From NCBI RefSeq assembly GCF_014199195.1, contig NZ_JACIJE010000005.1:237643-301642 (forward strand): a stretch of 64,000 bases of DNA. The letters run 5' to 3'. A program made the translations under genes and the position numbers. This DNA comes from Neoroseomonas alkaliterrae (lineage in GTDB: Bacteria > Pseudomonadota > Alphaproteobacteria > Acetobacterales > Acetobacteraceae). The notes below the pieces were generated by a model. That model did not search any database, was not told the origin of the DNA, and was given only the letters and a program-made list of their open reading frames with translations. Below are positions 39,367 to 47,866 of this stretch, one piece after another (position 1 is the stretch's first letter; the number at the start of each line of letters is the position of its first letter).

Positions 39367-40668
39367 ATGGATCCCAAGCCCGCCGTCGCCGCGCTGCGCT
39401 TCGGCTTCGGCCGCCGCCCGGGCGAGCCCCTGCCCGACGACCCGGTGGCCTGGCTCGACTCGCAACTCGCCCCCGGCCTGCCCGGCCCAACCCTGCCCGA
39501 GGATCTGCCCACCACCCTGCCCGCCATCATGCAGGCCGCGCTCGCCGACACCGCCCGCCTGCGGGAGGGCGGCATGGGCCGGCCCAACCAGGGGCGGATC
39601 ATGCGCACGGAGGCCGAGGCCGCGCTCGCCCTCGCCATCGCCGGCCCGCACGGCTTCCGCGAGCGGCTGGTCGCCTTCTGGGCCAACCACTTCGCCGTCT
39701 CCCGCGCCCGCGTGCCCTATGTGGCCGGCCATTACGTGCGCGAGGCGATTCGCCCGCACGTCACCGGCCGCTTCGCCGACATGCTGGTCGCGGTCGCTCG
39801 CCATCCGGCGATGCTCGCCTATCTCGACAATGCCGGCTCGATCGGCCCGAACAGCCAGGCGGGGCAGCGCGCGCGGCGCGGGCTGAACGAGAATCTCGCG
39901 CGCGAGATCCTGGAACTGCACACCGTCACCCCCGCCGCCGGCTACACCCAGGCGGACGTGACGGAATTCGCCAAGGTGCTCACGGGCTGGTCCTTCGCCC
40001 CGGCGCGCGAGCCCTTCGGCTTCGTCTTCCGCCCCACCGCCCACGAGCCCGGCCCGAAGACCGTCATGGGCCGCCCCTGGCCCGAGGGCGAGGAGGGCGG
40101 GCTGATGCTGCTCGCCTGGCTCGGCCGGCACGAGGCGACCTACCGCCACATCGCCACCAAGCTGGTGCGCCATTTCGTCGCCGACGATCCGCCGCCAGCG
40201 GCGGTCGCGCGCATCTTCGCCGTGCTGCGGGAGACCGGCGGGGATCTCGGCGCCGCCGCCCGCGCGCTGATCCGCCTGCCCGAGGCGTGGGACCCGCCGC
40301 TGACCAAGCTGCGCAGCCCGCATGACTACGTGCTGGCCGTGCTGCGCGCCCTCGACGCTCCGCCCGAGGCCGCCGAGCGGGCCTTCGGCGCGCTGCAGTT
40401 CCTCGGCCAGCCCTATTGGAGCCCGCCCGCGCCGATCGGCTTTCCCGACCGCGCCCCGGAATGGGCCGCGCCGGAGATGATGGTCCGCCGCATCGAATGG
40501 GCGAACGGCGTCTCCGCCCGCGGCGCCGGGCGGGATGCCGCGGCGCTGGCCGAGGCGGTGCTCGGCCCGCTCTGCCGCCCCGAGACGCTGCGCGCCGCCG
40601 CGCGCGCCGGCTCGGCGCGGGAGGCGCTGACCCTCGTCCTGACCAGCCCGGAGTTCCACCGCCGATGA
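39367..40668 (+). CDS. DUF1800 domain protein
   Basis: 433 residues of the DUF1800 family, usually paired with a DUF1501 protein as here. Typical stretches are the N-terminal AALRFGFGRRPGEPLP, RERLVAFWANHFAVS, LNENLAREILELHTVTPAAGYTQADVTEFAKVLTGW and the C-terminal LTLVLTSPEFHRR. No signal peptide is evident. The function of the family is not established. The stop overlaps the start of the DUF1501 gene as ATGA (40665-40668). Confidence 0.9.
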   Translation: MDPKPAVAALRFGFGRRPGEPLPDDPVAWLDSQLAPGLPGPTLPEDLPTTLPAIMQAALADTARLREGGMGRPNQGRIMRTEAEAALALAIAGPHGFRERLVAFWANHFAVSRARVPYVAGHYVREAIRPHVTGRFADMLVAVARHPAMLAYLDNAGSIGPNSQAGQRARRGLNENLAREILELHTVTPAAGYTQADVTEFAKVLTGWSFAPAREPFGFVFRPTAHEPGPKTVMGRPWPEGEEGGLMLLAWLGRHEATYRHIATKLVRHFVADDPPPAAVARIFAVLRETGGDLGAAARALIRLPEAWDPPLTKLRSPHDYVLAVLRALDAPPEAAERAFGALQFLGQPYWSPPAPIGFPDRAPEWAAPEMMVRRIEWANGVSARGAGRDAAALAEAVLGPLCRPETLRAAARAGSAREALTLVLTSPEFHRR

Positions 40669-41861
40669 GCCACCTTCCCGCCTTCGGCCGCCGCGCGGCG
40701 CTGCTCGGCCTCGGCGCGGCGCTGGCGCTGCCGCGGGTGCGCGTCGCCTTCGCCGATGCGCCGGGGGAGGCACGCTTCGCGGTGGTGCTGCTGCGCGGCG
40801 GCCTCGACGGCCTCTTCGCCGTCCAGCCCTATGGCGAGCCCGGCTTCGCGGAGCTGCGCGGCCCCCTCGCCCTGCCCGAGCCGGGGCAGGAGGGCGGGCT
40901 GCTCGACCTCGGCGGGCATTTCGGGCTGCATCCGCGCATGCCGAACCTGCACGGGATGTATCGCGCGGGCGAGGCGCTGATCGTCCATGCGGTGGCCGGC
41001 AACTGGCGCACGCGCAGCCATTTCGCGGCGCAGGACCTGCTCGAATCCGGCGCCGACCAGCTCATGGCGAGCGGCTGGCTGAACCGCGCGCTCTCCGCCG
41101 TGCCGCCGCGCCCCGGCGCGCAGCCGGCCGGCCTCGCCGTGGGCACCGACCTGCCGCTGCTGATGCGCGGGCCGGTGCGCGTGGGCAGCTACGCGCCGCG
41201 CGGGTCGGCCACGCCGCCGCCCGACCTGCTCGCCCGCATCGCCGAGCTCAACCACGCCGACCCCCTGACCGGCCCCGCCATCGAGGAGGGGCTGCGGGCC
41301 CGCGGCTTCGCGCTCTCGACGCTCGGCGAGGATGCCCGCGCGCGGCCGCAGCCGGGCGGCGCCTTCCGCGCACTCGCGCTCGCCGCCGGCCGGCTGATGG
41401 CGCAGGCCGAGGGGCCGCGCGTCGCCGCCTTCGAACTCGGCGGCTGGGACACCCATGCCGCCCAGGTCAACCGGCTGAACGGCCCGCTCGGCCAGCTCGA
41501 CGACGGGCTCGCGGCGCTCAAGGAGGCGCTCGGCGAGCATTGGCGGCGCACCGCCGTGCTGGTGGTGACCGAGTTCGGCCGCACCGTGCGCGTCAACGGC
41601 ACCGGTGGCACCGACCACGGGACGGGTGGCGTCGCATTCATCCTCGGCGGCGCGGTGGCCGGCGGGCGCATCGGCGGGGACTGGCCGGGGCTGGCCGAGG
41701 GCCGCCTCTTCGAGGGGCGCGACCTCGCCCCCACCACCGACCTGCGCGGCCTCGCCAAGGGGCTGCTGCGCGACCACCTGCGGCTCGGCGCGCCGGCGGT
41801 CGCCCGCGCCTTCCCGGGCAGCGAGGCGGCGGCGCCGATCGGGGGGCTGGTGCGCGCCTGA
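40665..41861 (+). CDS. DUF1501 domain protein with Tat-like signal
   Basis: 398 residues. The N-terminus FGRRAALLGLGAALALP looks like a twin-arginine signal. The core resembles sulfatase/alkaline-phosphatase-fold proteins: LLRGGLDGL, NWRTRSHFAAQDLLESG, ELGGWDTHAAQ, VTEFGRTVRVNGTGGTDHGTGG and a final C-terminal domain. These match DUF1501, whose substrate is unknown. Overlaps the DUF1800 gene by ATGA, so the pair is translationally coupled. Confidence 0.9.
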   Translation: MSHLPAFGRRAALLGLGAALALPRVRVAFADAPGEARFAVVLLRGGLDGLFAVQPYGEPGFAELRGPLALPEPGQEGGLLDLGGHFGLHPRMPNLHGMYRAGEALIVHAVAGNWRTRSHFAAQDLLESGADQLMASGWLNRALSAVPPRPGAQPAGLAVGTDLPLLMRGPVRVGSYAPRGSATPPPDLLARIAELNHADPLTGPAIEEGLRARGFALSTLGEDARARPQPGGAFRALALAAGRLMAQAEGPRVAAFELGGWDTHAAQVNRLNGPLGQLDDGLAALKEALGEHWRRTAVLVVTEFGRTVRVNGTGGTDHGTGGVAFILGGAVAGGRIGGDWPGLAEGRLFEGRDLAPTTDLRGLAKGLLRDHLRLGAPAVARAFPGSEAAAPIGGLVRA

Positions 41862-42158
41862 TCGCGCGCGGGGCCGGCCGCGCGCGGCGCAGCCGCCATC
41901 CGAAGCCGCGGTGAGGCCGCCCGCATGCCGCTGGCGCGAGCGCGCGGGCGCGGCGCCCGCAACCGGCGACCGACGGCCCGCCATCCCGCCCGCGGCCACG
42001 GCCGGGGAAGGCGCCGCGCGGATCAGCCCAGGGCCGCGCCCGGCGGAACAGCGGCGACCGCGGGCCCCGCGAGCCCGGCGCGCCGGATGTGAAGCCGCTC
42101 ACCGCGCGCGGCACCGCCCCGTGGCAGGATCGCCCCGCCGCCGCCGGAGACCGACGCC

Positions 42159-42809
42159 ATGAACCGTCCCGCCTGGGTGCATCGCCAGATCGCCGCCTTC
42201 CTCGCGCAGTTCTGCTCGCCGAAGGGCAACGAGGCCTGGATCGGCATCCGCGCCGATGCGCCGCCCAGGCTCGGCGGCGAGGTCGCCGCGGCGCCCGACA
42301 TCCCGCTGTCCGAGGGCTTCATCTGGCGCCCGCATGGCGGCGGCGAGCCCGAACTCTGGCTCGACCCGCGCAAGAGCGGCTACCGCGCCGCCTTCGAGCG
42401 CTTCGCCATCCGCGAACTGGGGGCCACGGGCCTCGACGGGGCGGATGTGCAGATCGACCACGTCTTCCCCAAGAGCGCGGCCTCGCTCGGGGAGCTCGCC
42501 TATGTGCGGATGCTCGCCGTGCCGCCCGAGAGCAACATGGCCGCCGGCCGCACGCTCGAACGCGCCATGGCCGCGCGCAACCGCGCCGCCGGTCCCCGCC
42601 GCAAGCCGACGCGCATGGCGACCTATTTCTCGGTCGGCAAGGCGACCGGCTTCGCGGGCTACGATTCCCTTCCCGATGGCGAGGGGGAGGGCAACCGCGA
42701 CCTCGTCGGCGCGCTCTTCGCGCATCTGCGCGACTTCGGCGTGCCGGCGGACTGCCTGTCGCGGCTCGATGCCGAACTCACCGCCGACCGCGCCACCGAT
42801 ATCCGCTGA
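42159..42809 (+). CDS. HNH-like domain protein, function unknown
   Basis: 216 residues, no signal peptide. The central QIDHVFPKSAASLGELAYVR followed by PPESNMAAG has the look of a degenerate HNH nuclease core (Asp-His, Lys, Asn), although the final His of the motif is not obvious. The C-terminal part is mixed. Candidate DNA endonuclease or an inactivated relative. It stands alone, after a 297-base GC-rich gap in which I see no gene, and is convergent with hiuH 15 bases away. Confidence 0.55.
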   Translation: MNRPAWVHRQIAAFLAQFCSPKGNEAWIGIRADAPPRLGGEVAAAPDIPLSEGFIWRPHGGGEPELWLDPRKSGYRAAFERFAIRELGATGLDGADVQIDHVFPKSAASLGELAYVRMLAVPPESNMAAGRTLERAMAARNRAAGPRRKPTRMATYFSVGKATGFAGYDSLPDGEGEGNRDLVGALFAHLRDFGVPADCLSRLDAELTADRATDIR

Positions 42810-42824
42810 GGCTCGCGCGCGCCC

Positions 42825-43187
42825 TCACGACCCGCGATAGGTCGAGAAGGACCAGGGCGTGCAGAGCAGCGGCACGTGGTAGTGCCCGCGCCCGTCCGCC
42901 AGCCCGACCGCGACGGCCACGACATCGAGGAAGCGCGGTTCGGGCGCGAGGCCGCGGGCGGCGAAATAGTCGCCGATGTGGAAGCGCAGCTCGTAGCGCC
43001 CGGCGCGGAAGTCACCGGGGGCGAGCAGCGGGGCGGGCGCGCGGCCATCGGCATTGGTCACCGCCTCGGCGACCGGCGCGGGCTCGGGATCGAGCCGCCA
43101 GAGCTCGACGCGCACGCCCTCGGCCGGGATCCCCTCGGCGGTGTTGAGGATGTGGGTGGTGAGCGAGCCTGGTCCGCTGGCTGTCAT
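42825..43187 (-). CDS. hiuH: 5-hydroxyisourate hydrolase
   Basis: Transthyretin-like enzyme hydrolysing 5-hydroxyisourate to OHCU, the second step of urate breakdown. 120 residues. LTTHILNTAEGIPAEGV near the N-terminus, the RYELRFHIGDYF segment, YHVPLLCTPWSFSTYRGS with the C-terminal YRGS signature. It directly follows the urate hydroxylase gene (122-base gap, same strand), so the two supply consecutive steps. The decarboxylase (UraD) and allantoinase steps are not in the window. Confidence 0.95.
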   Translation of the reverse strand: MTASGPGSLTTHILNTAEGIPAEGVRVELWRLDPEPAPVAEAVTNADGRAPAPLLAPGDFRAGRYELRFHIGDYFAARGLAPEPRFLDVVAVAVGLADGRGHYHVPLLCTPWSFSTYRGS

Positions 43188-43309
43188 GGGGCCTCCTGCA
43201 GGGATGCGTCACCGCCGGCGGGCAGCGCGCGCGGTGGCCGGGCTGCGCGGGGCGTCCCGCACGCGCCCGGGACGATGCGCGCCGACGGAGAGGCCGCGCG
43301 TTGCAGGCA

Positions 43310-44491
43310 TCACTCCGCCGGCGCCCCGGCCGCGACCCAGGCGATCAGCCGCGCCCGTTCCCCGGCGGTGATGCCCGTGAGGTTGCCCGGCGGCATCGCC
43401 TCGGTCTGCACCTGCTGGCGCGTCGCGGCCGCCCAGCGGCGGATCTGCTGCGGCGTCTCGAGCATCACGCCCTTGGGCGGGGCGGCGAAGGCCTCGTCGG
43501 TCGGGCGCGCCGCGTGGCAGGAGGCACAGCGTGCGGCGACGATGGCCTGCACCTCCGCGAAGGGCGGCGCCTCGGCGGATGCGGCACCACGCTCCGGCGC
43601 GCCGGCCCAGATCAGCAGCGCGACCACGGCGGCGGCGCCGGCCGGCAGCCACACCGCGTTGCGCCCCTTCTGCCGCAGCACGAAGAACTGCCGCGTCAGC
43701 GCGCCGGCAAGCCCGATCGCGAGCAGCACCGCCCAGTTCCACGACGACTGGTAGGTCATGGGGTAGTGGGGCGAGATCATGATGAACAGCACGGGCAGCG
43801 TCAGGTAGGTGTTGTGCACGCTGCGCTGCTTGCCCCAGCGCCCGTATTTCGGATCGGGCGCGGCACCCTGCTGCATCGCCGCGACCATCTTCCGCTGACC
43901 CGGGATGATGACCATGGCGACGTTGGCGACCATGATGGTGCCCGTCATCGCCCCCACCTGCAGGAAGGCCCCGCGCCCGCCGAAGAGGTGGCAGGCGAGG
44001 AAGGCCACCACCGCCAGCGCCGCGATGCCGATGGCGCCGAGCAGCGCCTCGTTCTCGCCGTAGCGCGAACGGCACAGCAGGTCGTAGCCGACCCAGCCGC
44101 CCACGAGCATCGCCGCGCTGATCAGCACCGCGAGCCAGGCGGGCATGTCGAGCACCGCCGGGTCAACGAGATAGGTCGAGGCCTGGAACCAGTAGATCAG
44201 CACGAAGAGCGCGAAGCCGCTGATCCAGGTCCAGTAGGCCTCCCACTTGAACCAGTGCAGCTTCTCCGGCAGCCGCTCGGGCGCCACGAGATACTTCTGC
44301 TTGTGGTAGAAGCCGCCGCCATGGACGGACCATTGCTCGCCGGCGACGCGGGGGTTGCCGTCCTTCGCCGGTTCGAGCTGGTTGTCGAGGCTGATGAAGT
44401 AGAAGGAGGTGCCGATCCAGGCGACGCCGGCGATCAGGTGCAGCCAGCGCAGCAGCAGATTGGCCCAGTCGGCCAGATAGGCAGCGTCCAT
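43310..44491 (-). CDS. puuD: Urate hydroxylase PuuD (membrane, cytochrome c domain)
   Basis: Inner-membrane enzyme of the PuuD type that oxidises urate to 5-hydroxyisourate. 393 residues: about eight membrane helices (DWANLLLRWLHLIAGVAWIG, then further helices to about residue 280), then a periplasmic cytochrome c domain with the heme motif CASCH in VAARCASCHAARP (about residue 330). Electrons probably pass through this heme to the respiratory chain. Transcribed with hiuH. Confidence 0.93.
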   Translation of the reverse strand: MDAAYLADWANLLLRWLHLIAGVAWIGTSFYFISLDNQLEPAKDGNPRVAGEQWSVHGGGFYHKQKYLVAPERLPEKLHWFKWEAYWTWISGFALFVLIYWFQASTYLVDPAVLDMPAWLAVLISAAMLVGGWVGYDLLCRSRYGENEALLGAIGIAALAVVAFLACHLFGGRGAFLQVGAMTGTIMVANVAMVIIPGQRKMVAAMQQGAAPDPKYGRWGKQRSVHNTYLTLPVLFIMISPHYPMTYQSSWNWAVLLAIGLAGALTRQFFVLRQKGRNAVWLPAGAAAVVALLIWAGAPERGAASAEAPPFAEVQAIVAARCASCHAARPTDEAFAAPPKGVMLETPQQIRRWAAATRQQVQTEAMPPGNLTGITAGERARLIAWVAAGAPAE

Positions 44492-44576
44492 GCAGCGTCC
44501 CCGCGCGGCGGGCGGCCGCGCCGCGGCGCAGCATGGAGCGCGGGCGCGGCGCGGCGCAAGGGCCGCGCCGGGCGGC

Positions 44577-45242
44577 TCAGTACCACTGCCCGCCCGTGGT
44601 GGGGGAGGCGTTCCAGGTCACCTGGGCGAGGCTCGCGGTGGTGTCGTCCACGCGGCAGAACATGCAGTTGAAGGTGGTGATGCTCGGCACCGCCTTGCGG
44701 ATGTCGTGGATCGCCGATTTCAGCGTGATGCCGCCGTGGAACCAGCGGTTGCGCACCGTCACCAGCACGATCCCGGCATCGCCCGCGATGTCCTGGAAGC
44801 CCTCGTAGTCGATCTCCTGGTCGCGGATGCTCTGCGCGTCCGCGCCCGAATGCCGGCCCTGGAACTTGGTCAGCATGTAGTTCGGGCAGGTGTCGCCGCC
44901 GTCGTAGTCCTGGTCGTTGGTGCCGCCATGCTGTTTCGGCGGCCCGTCGCGGAGCTGGGCCTTGAAGCAGCCGAAGGCGTAGCCCGCCGGCTGGAAGAAC
45001 TTCACATGGATCCCGTCCGGCACGGTGAAGGTCTGGTTGTCCAGGACATAGTCGGCAGAATAGTTTCCTCCGTGGGCATCAATGTAGCATTCGGTGGCGC
45101 CGTTCGTGTCCCCGATCAGGTAGAGCGAGGATAGCCTGGTCACCGGCGTCCCGTTCTTCTTGAAGGACATGCTCGGCTTCGAGCCGACGTTGTTCAGCAC
45201 ATGGCTGATGTACCTGTCGAACACGTAACCCGCGTTGCCCAT
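44577..45242 (-). CDS. Orphan protein of unusual composition, possible Stv-like putative adhesin/toxin-type domain
   Basis: 221 residues, no signal peptide or membrane helix. It contains about eight cysteines and several runs reminiscent of the Stv putative-adhesin domain seen in bacterial toxins: YIDAHGGNYSADYV, TFTVPDGIHVKFFQPAGYAFG and GITLKSAIHDIRKAVPS. The match is from memory of the pattern and is weak. The coding sequence uses more A/T at third positions than its neighbours (for example around 45040-45100), which suggests recent acquisition. No mobile element flanks it. Confidence 0.6.
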   Translation of the reverse strand: MGNAGYVFDRYISHVLNNVGSKPSMSFKKNGTPVTRLSSLYLIGDTNGATECYIDAHGGNYSADYVLDNQTFTVPDGIHVKFFQPAGYAFGCFKAQLRDGPPKQHGGTNDQDYDGGDTCPNYMLTKFQGRHSGADAQSIRDQEIDYEGFQDIAGDAGIVLVTVRNRWFHGGITLKSAIHDIRKAVPSITTFNCMFCRVDDTTASLAQVTWNASPTTGGQWY

Positions 45243-45387
45243 GGCGAACCCCCGTTACTGGATCGGTTCAGTCTACCCTCCCTGCGCCGGCCGCGCCACC
45301 GCGCGGGGCCCGGGCTTGCGCCGCCCCCTTGCGCCCGCGGCCCGCGCGCGGCAGGAAGCCGCCCCTTCCCGACCCGGTTGCCGTCCC

Positions 45388-46638
45388 ATGACCCCTGCCC
45401 GACTCTCCCTTCCCAAGGACAGGATCCGCATCCTGCTGCTCGAAGGCATCTCCGACAGCGCCGTCGAGCGCCTCGCCGATGCCGGCTATGCCTCGGTCCG
45501 GCGCGAGGCCAAGGCGCTCGAGGGGCCTGCGCTGATCAAGGCGCTGAAGGGCGTTCACCTGCTCGGCATCCGCTCCCGCACGCAGGTCACGGAGGAGGTG
45601 CTGGCCGCGGCCGACCGGCTCATCGCCATCGGCTGCTTCTGCATCGGGACCAACCAGGTCGCGCTCGGCGCCGCGGCGGCGCGCGGCATCCCGGTATTCA
45701 ACGCCCCCTTCTCGAACACGCGCAGCGTGGCCGAACTGACGCTCGGCGAGATCGTGATGCTGATGCGCGGCATCTTCCCGAAGTCGAATGGCGCGCATCG
45801 CGGGGAATGGGACAAGTCGGCCGCCAATTCCTGGGAACTGCGCGGCAAGACGCTCGGCATCGTCGGCTACGGCAACATCGGCAGCCAGTTGTCCGTGCTG
45901 GCCGAGGCCTTCGGCATGCGCGTGATCTACTGGGACCACACCGGCAAGCTGCCGCACGGCAACGCGCAGCCCATGGCCTCGCTGCATGCCCTGCTCGCCG
46001 AATCGGACGCGGTGACGCTGCACGTGCCCGAGACGCCCGAGACGATGAACATGATCGGCCAGGCCGAGATCCGCGCCATGAAGAAGGGCGCGGTGCTGGT
46101 GAACAACGCGCGCGGGACGGTGGTGGACCTCGATGCGCTGGCCGCGGCGCTGCGCGAGGGGCACCTGCTCGGCGCGGCGGTGGATGTCTTCCCGGTCGAG
46201 CCCTCGGGCAAGGACGAGCGCTTCGTCTGCCCCCTGCAGGGCCTGCCCAACGTGATCCTGACGCCGCATATCGGCGGCTCCACCGGCGAGGCGCAGTGGC
46301 GCATCGGCGAGGAGGTCAGCCGCAAGCTGATCGAGTATTCGGACACCGGGGCCACCTTCGGCGCGGTGAACTTCCCGCAGGTGCAGCTGCCCGCGCGCCC
46401 GACCGGCGCGCGCTGGACGCATGTGCACCGGGATGCGCCGGGCATCCTCTCGCGCATCAACGAGGCCTTCGCGAAGCGCGGGCTCAACATCTCCGCGCAG
46501 TACTACCAGACCATCGGCTCGGTCGGTTACGTGGTGGTGGACAGCGACGAGGCGAAGCGCGAGGCGGAAAGCATCCTCGCCGAGTTCCGCGCCCTGCCCG
46601 GCACCATCCGCGCAAGGCTGATCTACGAGAGGCGCTGA
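45388..46638 (+). CDS. serA: D-3-phosphoglycerate dehydrogenase
   Basis: First step of serine synthesis. 416 residues, the E. coli-like form with a C-terminal ACT domain. NAD-binding GIVGYGNIGSQLSVLAEAFGM, active-site Arg in VNNARGTVVDLDAL and His in LTPHIGGSTGEAQ. The ACT domain (about residues 340-416) starts near THVHRDAPGILSRINEAF and fits serine feedback control. ATG at 45388 gives the family's usual N-terminus. Confidence 0.95.
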   Translation: MTPARLSLPKDRIRILLLEGISDSAVERLADAGYASVRREAKALEGPALIKALKGVHLLGIRSRTQVTEEVLAAADRLIAIGCFCIGTNQVALGAAAARGIPVFNAPFSNTRSVAELTLGEIVMLMRGIFPKSNGAHRGEWDKSAANSWELRGKTLGIVGYGNIGSQLSVLAEAFGMRVIYWDHTGKLPHGNAQPMASLHALLAESDAVTLHVPETPETMNMIGQAEIRAMKKGAVLVNNARGTVVDLDALAAALREGHLLGAAVDVFPVEPSGKDERFVCPLQGLPNVILTPHIGGSTGEAQWRIGEEVSRKLIEYSDTGATFGAVNFPQVQLPARPTGARWTHVHRDAPGILSRINEAFAKRGLNISAQYYQTIGSVGYVVVDSDEAKREAESILAEFRALPGTIRARLIYERR

Positions 46639-46744
46639 GCCGCGGCGCAACCCGCGCGCCGCGGCGGCGTTCCTCCCCCGGGCCGGCGATCACCGGCCGG
46701 AGGAGAGACCCTTGCGATCCATCGCGCTCCGGCTGCGCGGCCGA

Positions 46745-47767
46745 TCAGCGGATCGGCATCGCATACATCAGCCCGCCGCGCGTCCAGAGGTCGTTCACCC
46801 CGCGCTGCAGGCCGATGGGCGAGCCGCGGCCGAGGTTGCGCTCGAAGATCTCGCCGTAGTTCCCCACCGCCTTGATGGCGTTGTAGGCCCAGCGGCGGTC
46901 GAGCCCCATCATCGGCCCGTGGTCGCCCGAGGCGCCGAGCAGCCGGCGGATGGCCGGGTTCTGGCTGTTCAGCATCTCGTCCACATTGGCCTGGGTCACG
47001 CCGAGCTCCTCGGCCTCGATCAGCGCGAAGATGGTCCAGCGCACGATGTCGAACCACTGGTCGTCGCCGTGCCGCACGGCCGGCGAGAGCGGCTCCTTCG
47101 AGATGATGTCGGGCAGGATCACGTGCTCGTCCGGGTTGCGCAGCGCGGTGCGGATGCCCGCAAGCTGGGAGGCATCGGTCGTGAACGCATCGCAGCGCCC
47201 GGCGATGTAGGCGTTGCGCGTCTCCTCGTTCTGGTCGAAAACCAGCGGCTGGACGCGGATGTTGTTCGAGCGCGACCAGTCCGCGAGGTTGAGCTCGTTG
47301 GTCGTGCCCGAGGTCACGCAGATGGTCGCCCCCGCGAGGTCGCGCGCGCGCTGCACGCCGGCCGAGCGGCGGATCAGGAAGCCCTGGCCGTCATAGAAGG
47401 TGACGGCGGTGAAGTTCAGCCCGTTCGCGGTGTCGCGCGTCTGGGTCCAGGTGGTGGTGCGCGGCAGCACGTCCACCTGGCCCGACTGCAGCGCCGGCAG
47501 CCGCGCCTGGGAGGAGAGCACGACGAATCGCGCCTTGTTCGCATCGCCCAGCACGGCCGCGGCGATGGCGCGGCAGGTGTCGGCATCGAGGCCGCGCGTC
47601 ACCCCCTGGCTGTCGAGGGTGCTGAAGCCCGGCGCACCGGGATGCGCGCCGCAGATGACCGCGCCGCGGTCACGCACCGCGGCGAGGGTCGGGCCGGGCG
47701 AGGCGGTCTGCGCCAGGGCGGGCAGCGCGAAGCCGAGGGCGGCGGCGGCAAGGGCGATGGTTCTCAT
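46745..47767 (-). CDS. General L-amino-acid ABC transporter substrate-binding protein (AapJ-like)
   Basis: 340 residues with a signal peptide (about 1-19). The mature part is a family 3 solute-binding protein: LAAVRDRGAVICGAHPGAPGFS, DADTCRAIAAAVLGD, DVLPRTTTWTQTRDTANGLNF and GATICVTSGTTNELNL are typical of AapJ/BztA. No permease or ATPase gene of this transporter adjoins it, so it is an orphan binding protein or works with a system elsewhere. Convergent with serA. Confidence 0.9.
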   Translation of the reverse strand: MRTIALAAAALGFALPALAQTASPGPTLAAVRDRGAVICGAHPGAPGFSTLDSQGVTRGLDADTCRAIAAAVLGDANKARFVVLSSQARLPALQSGQVDVLPRTTTWTQTRDTANGLNFTAVTFYDGQGFLIRRSAGVQRARDLAGATICVTSGTTNELNLADWSRSNNIRVQPLVFDQNEETRNAYIAGRCDAFTTDASQLAGIRTALRNPDEHVILPDIISKEPLSPAVRHGDDQWFDIVRWTIFALIEAEELGVTQANVDEMLNSQNPAIRRLLGASGDHGPMMGLDRRWAYNAIKAVGNYGEIFERNLGRGSPIGLQRGVNDLWTRGGLMYAMPIR

Positions 47768-47866
47768 GGCGGATCCTCGATGATGGGCGGCGCGGGCGGC
47801 CAGCCATCAGACTAGGCGAAGCACGGCCCGATGCCAGCCCCGTGATCGCGGGCGCAGGCCTCGGCC

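Noticed and set aside
41862..42158. Possible gene in the 297-base gap before the HNH-like gene
   Set aside because: Only GC-rich frames with shadow-like composition; no motif.
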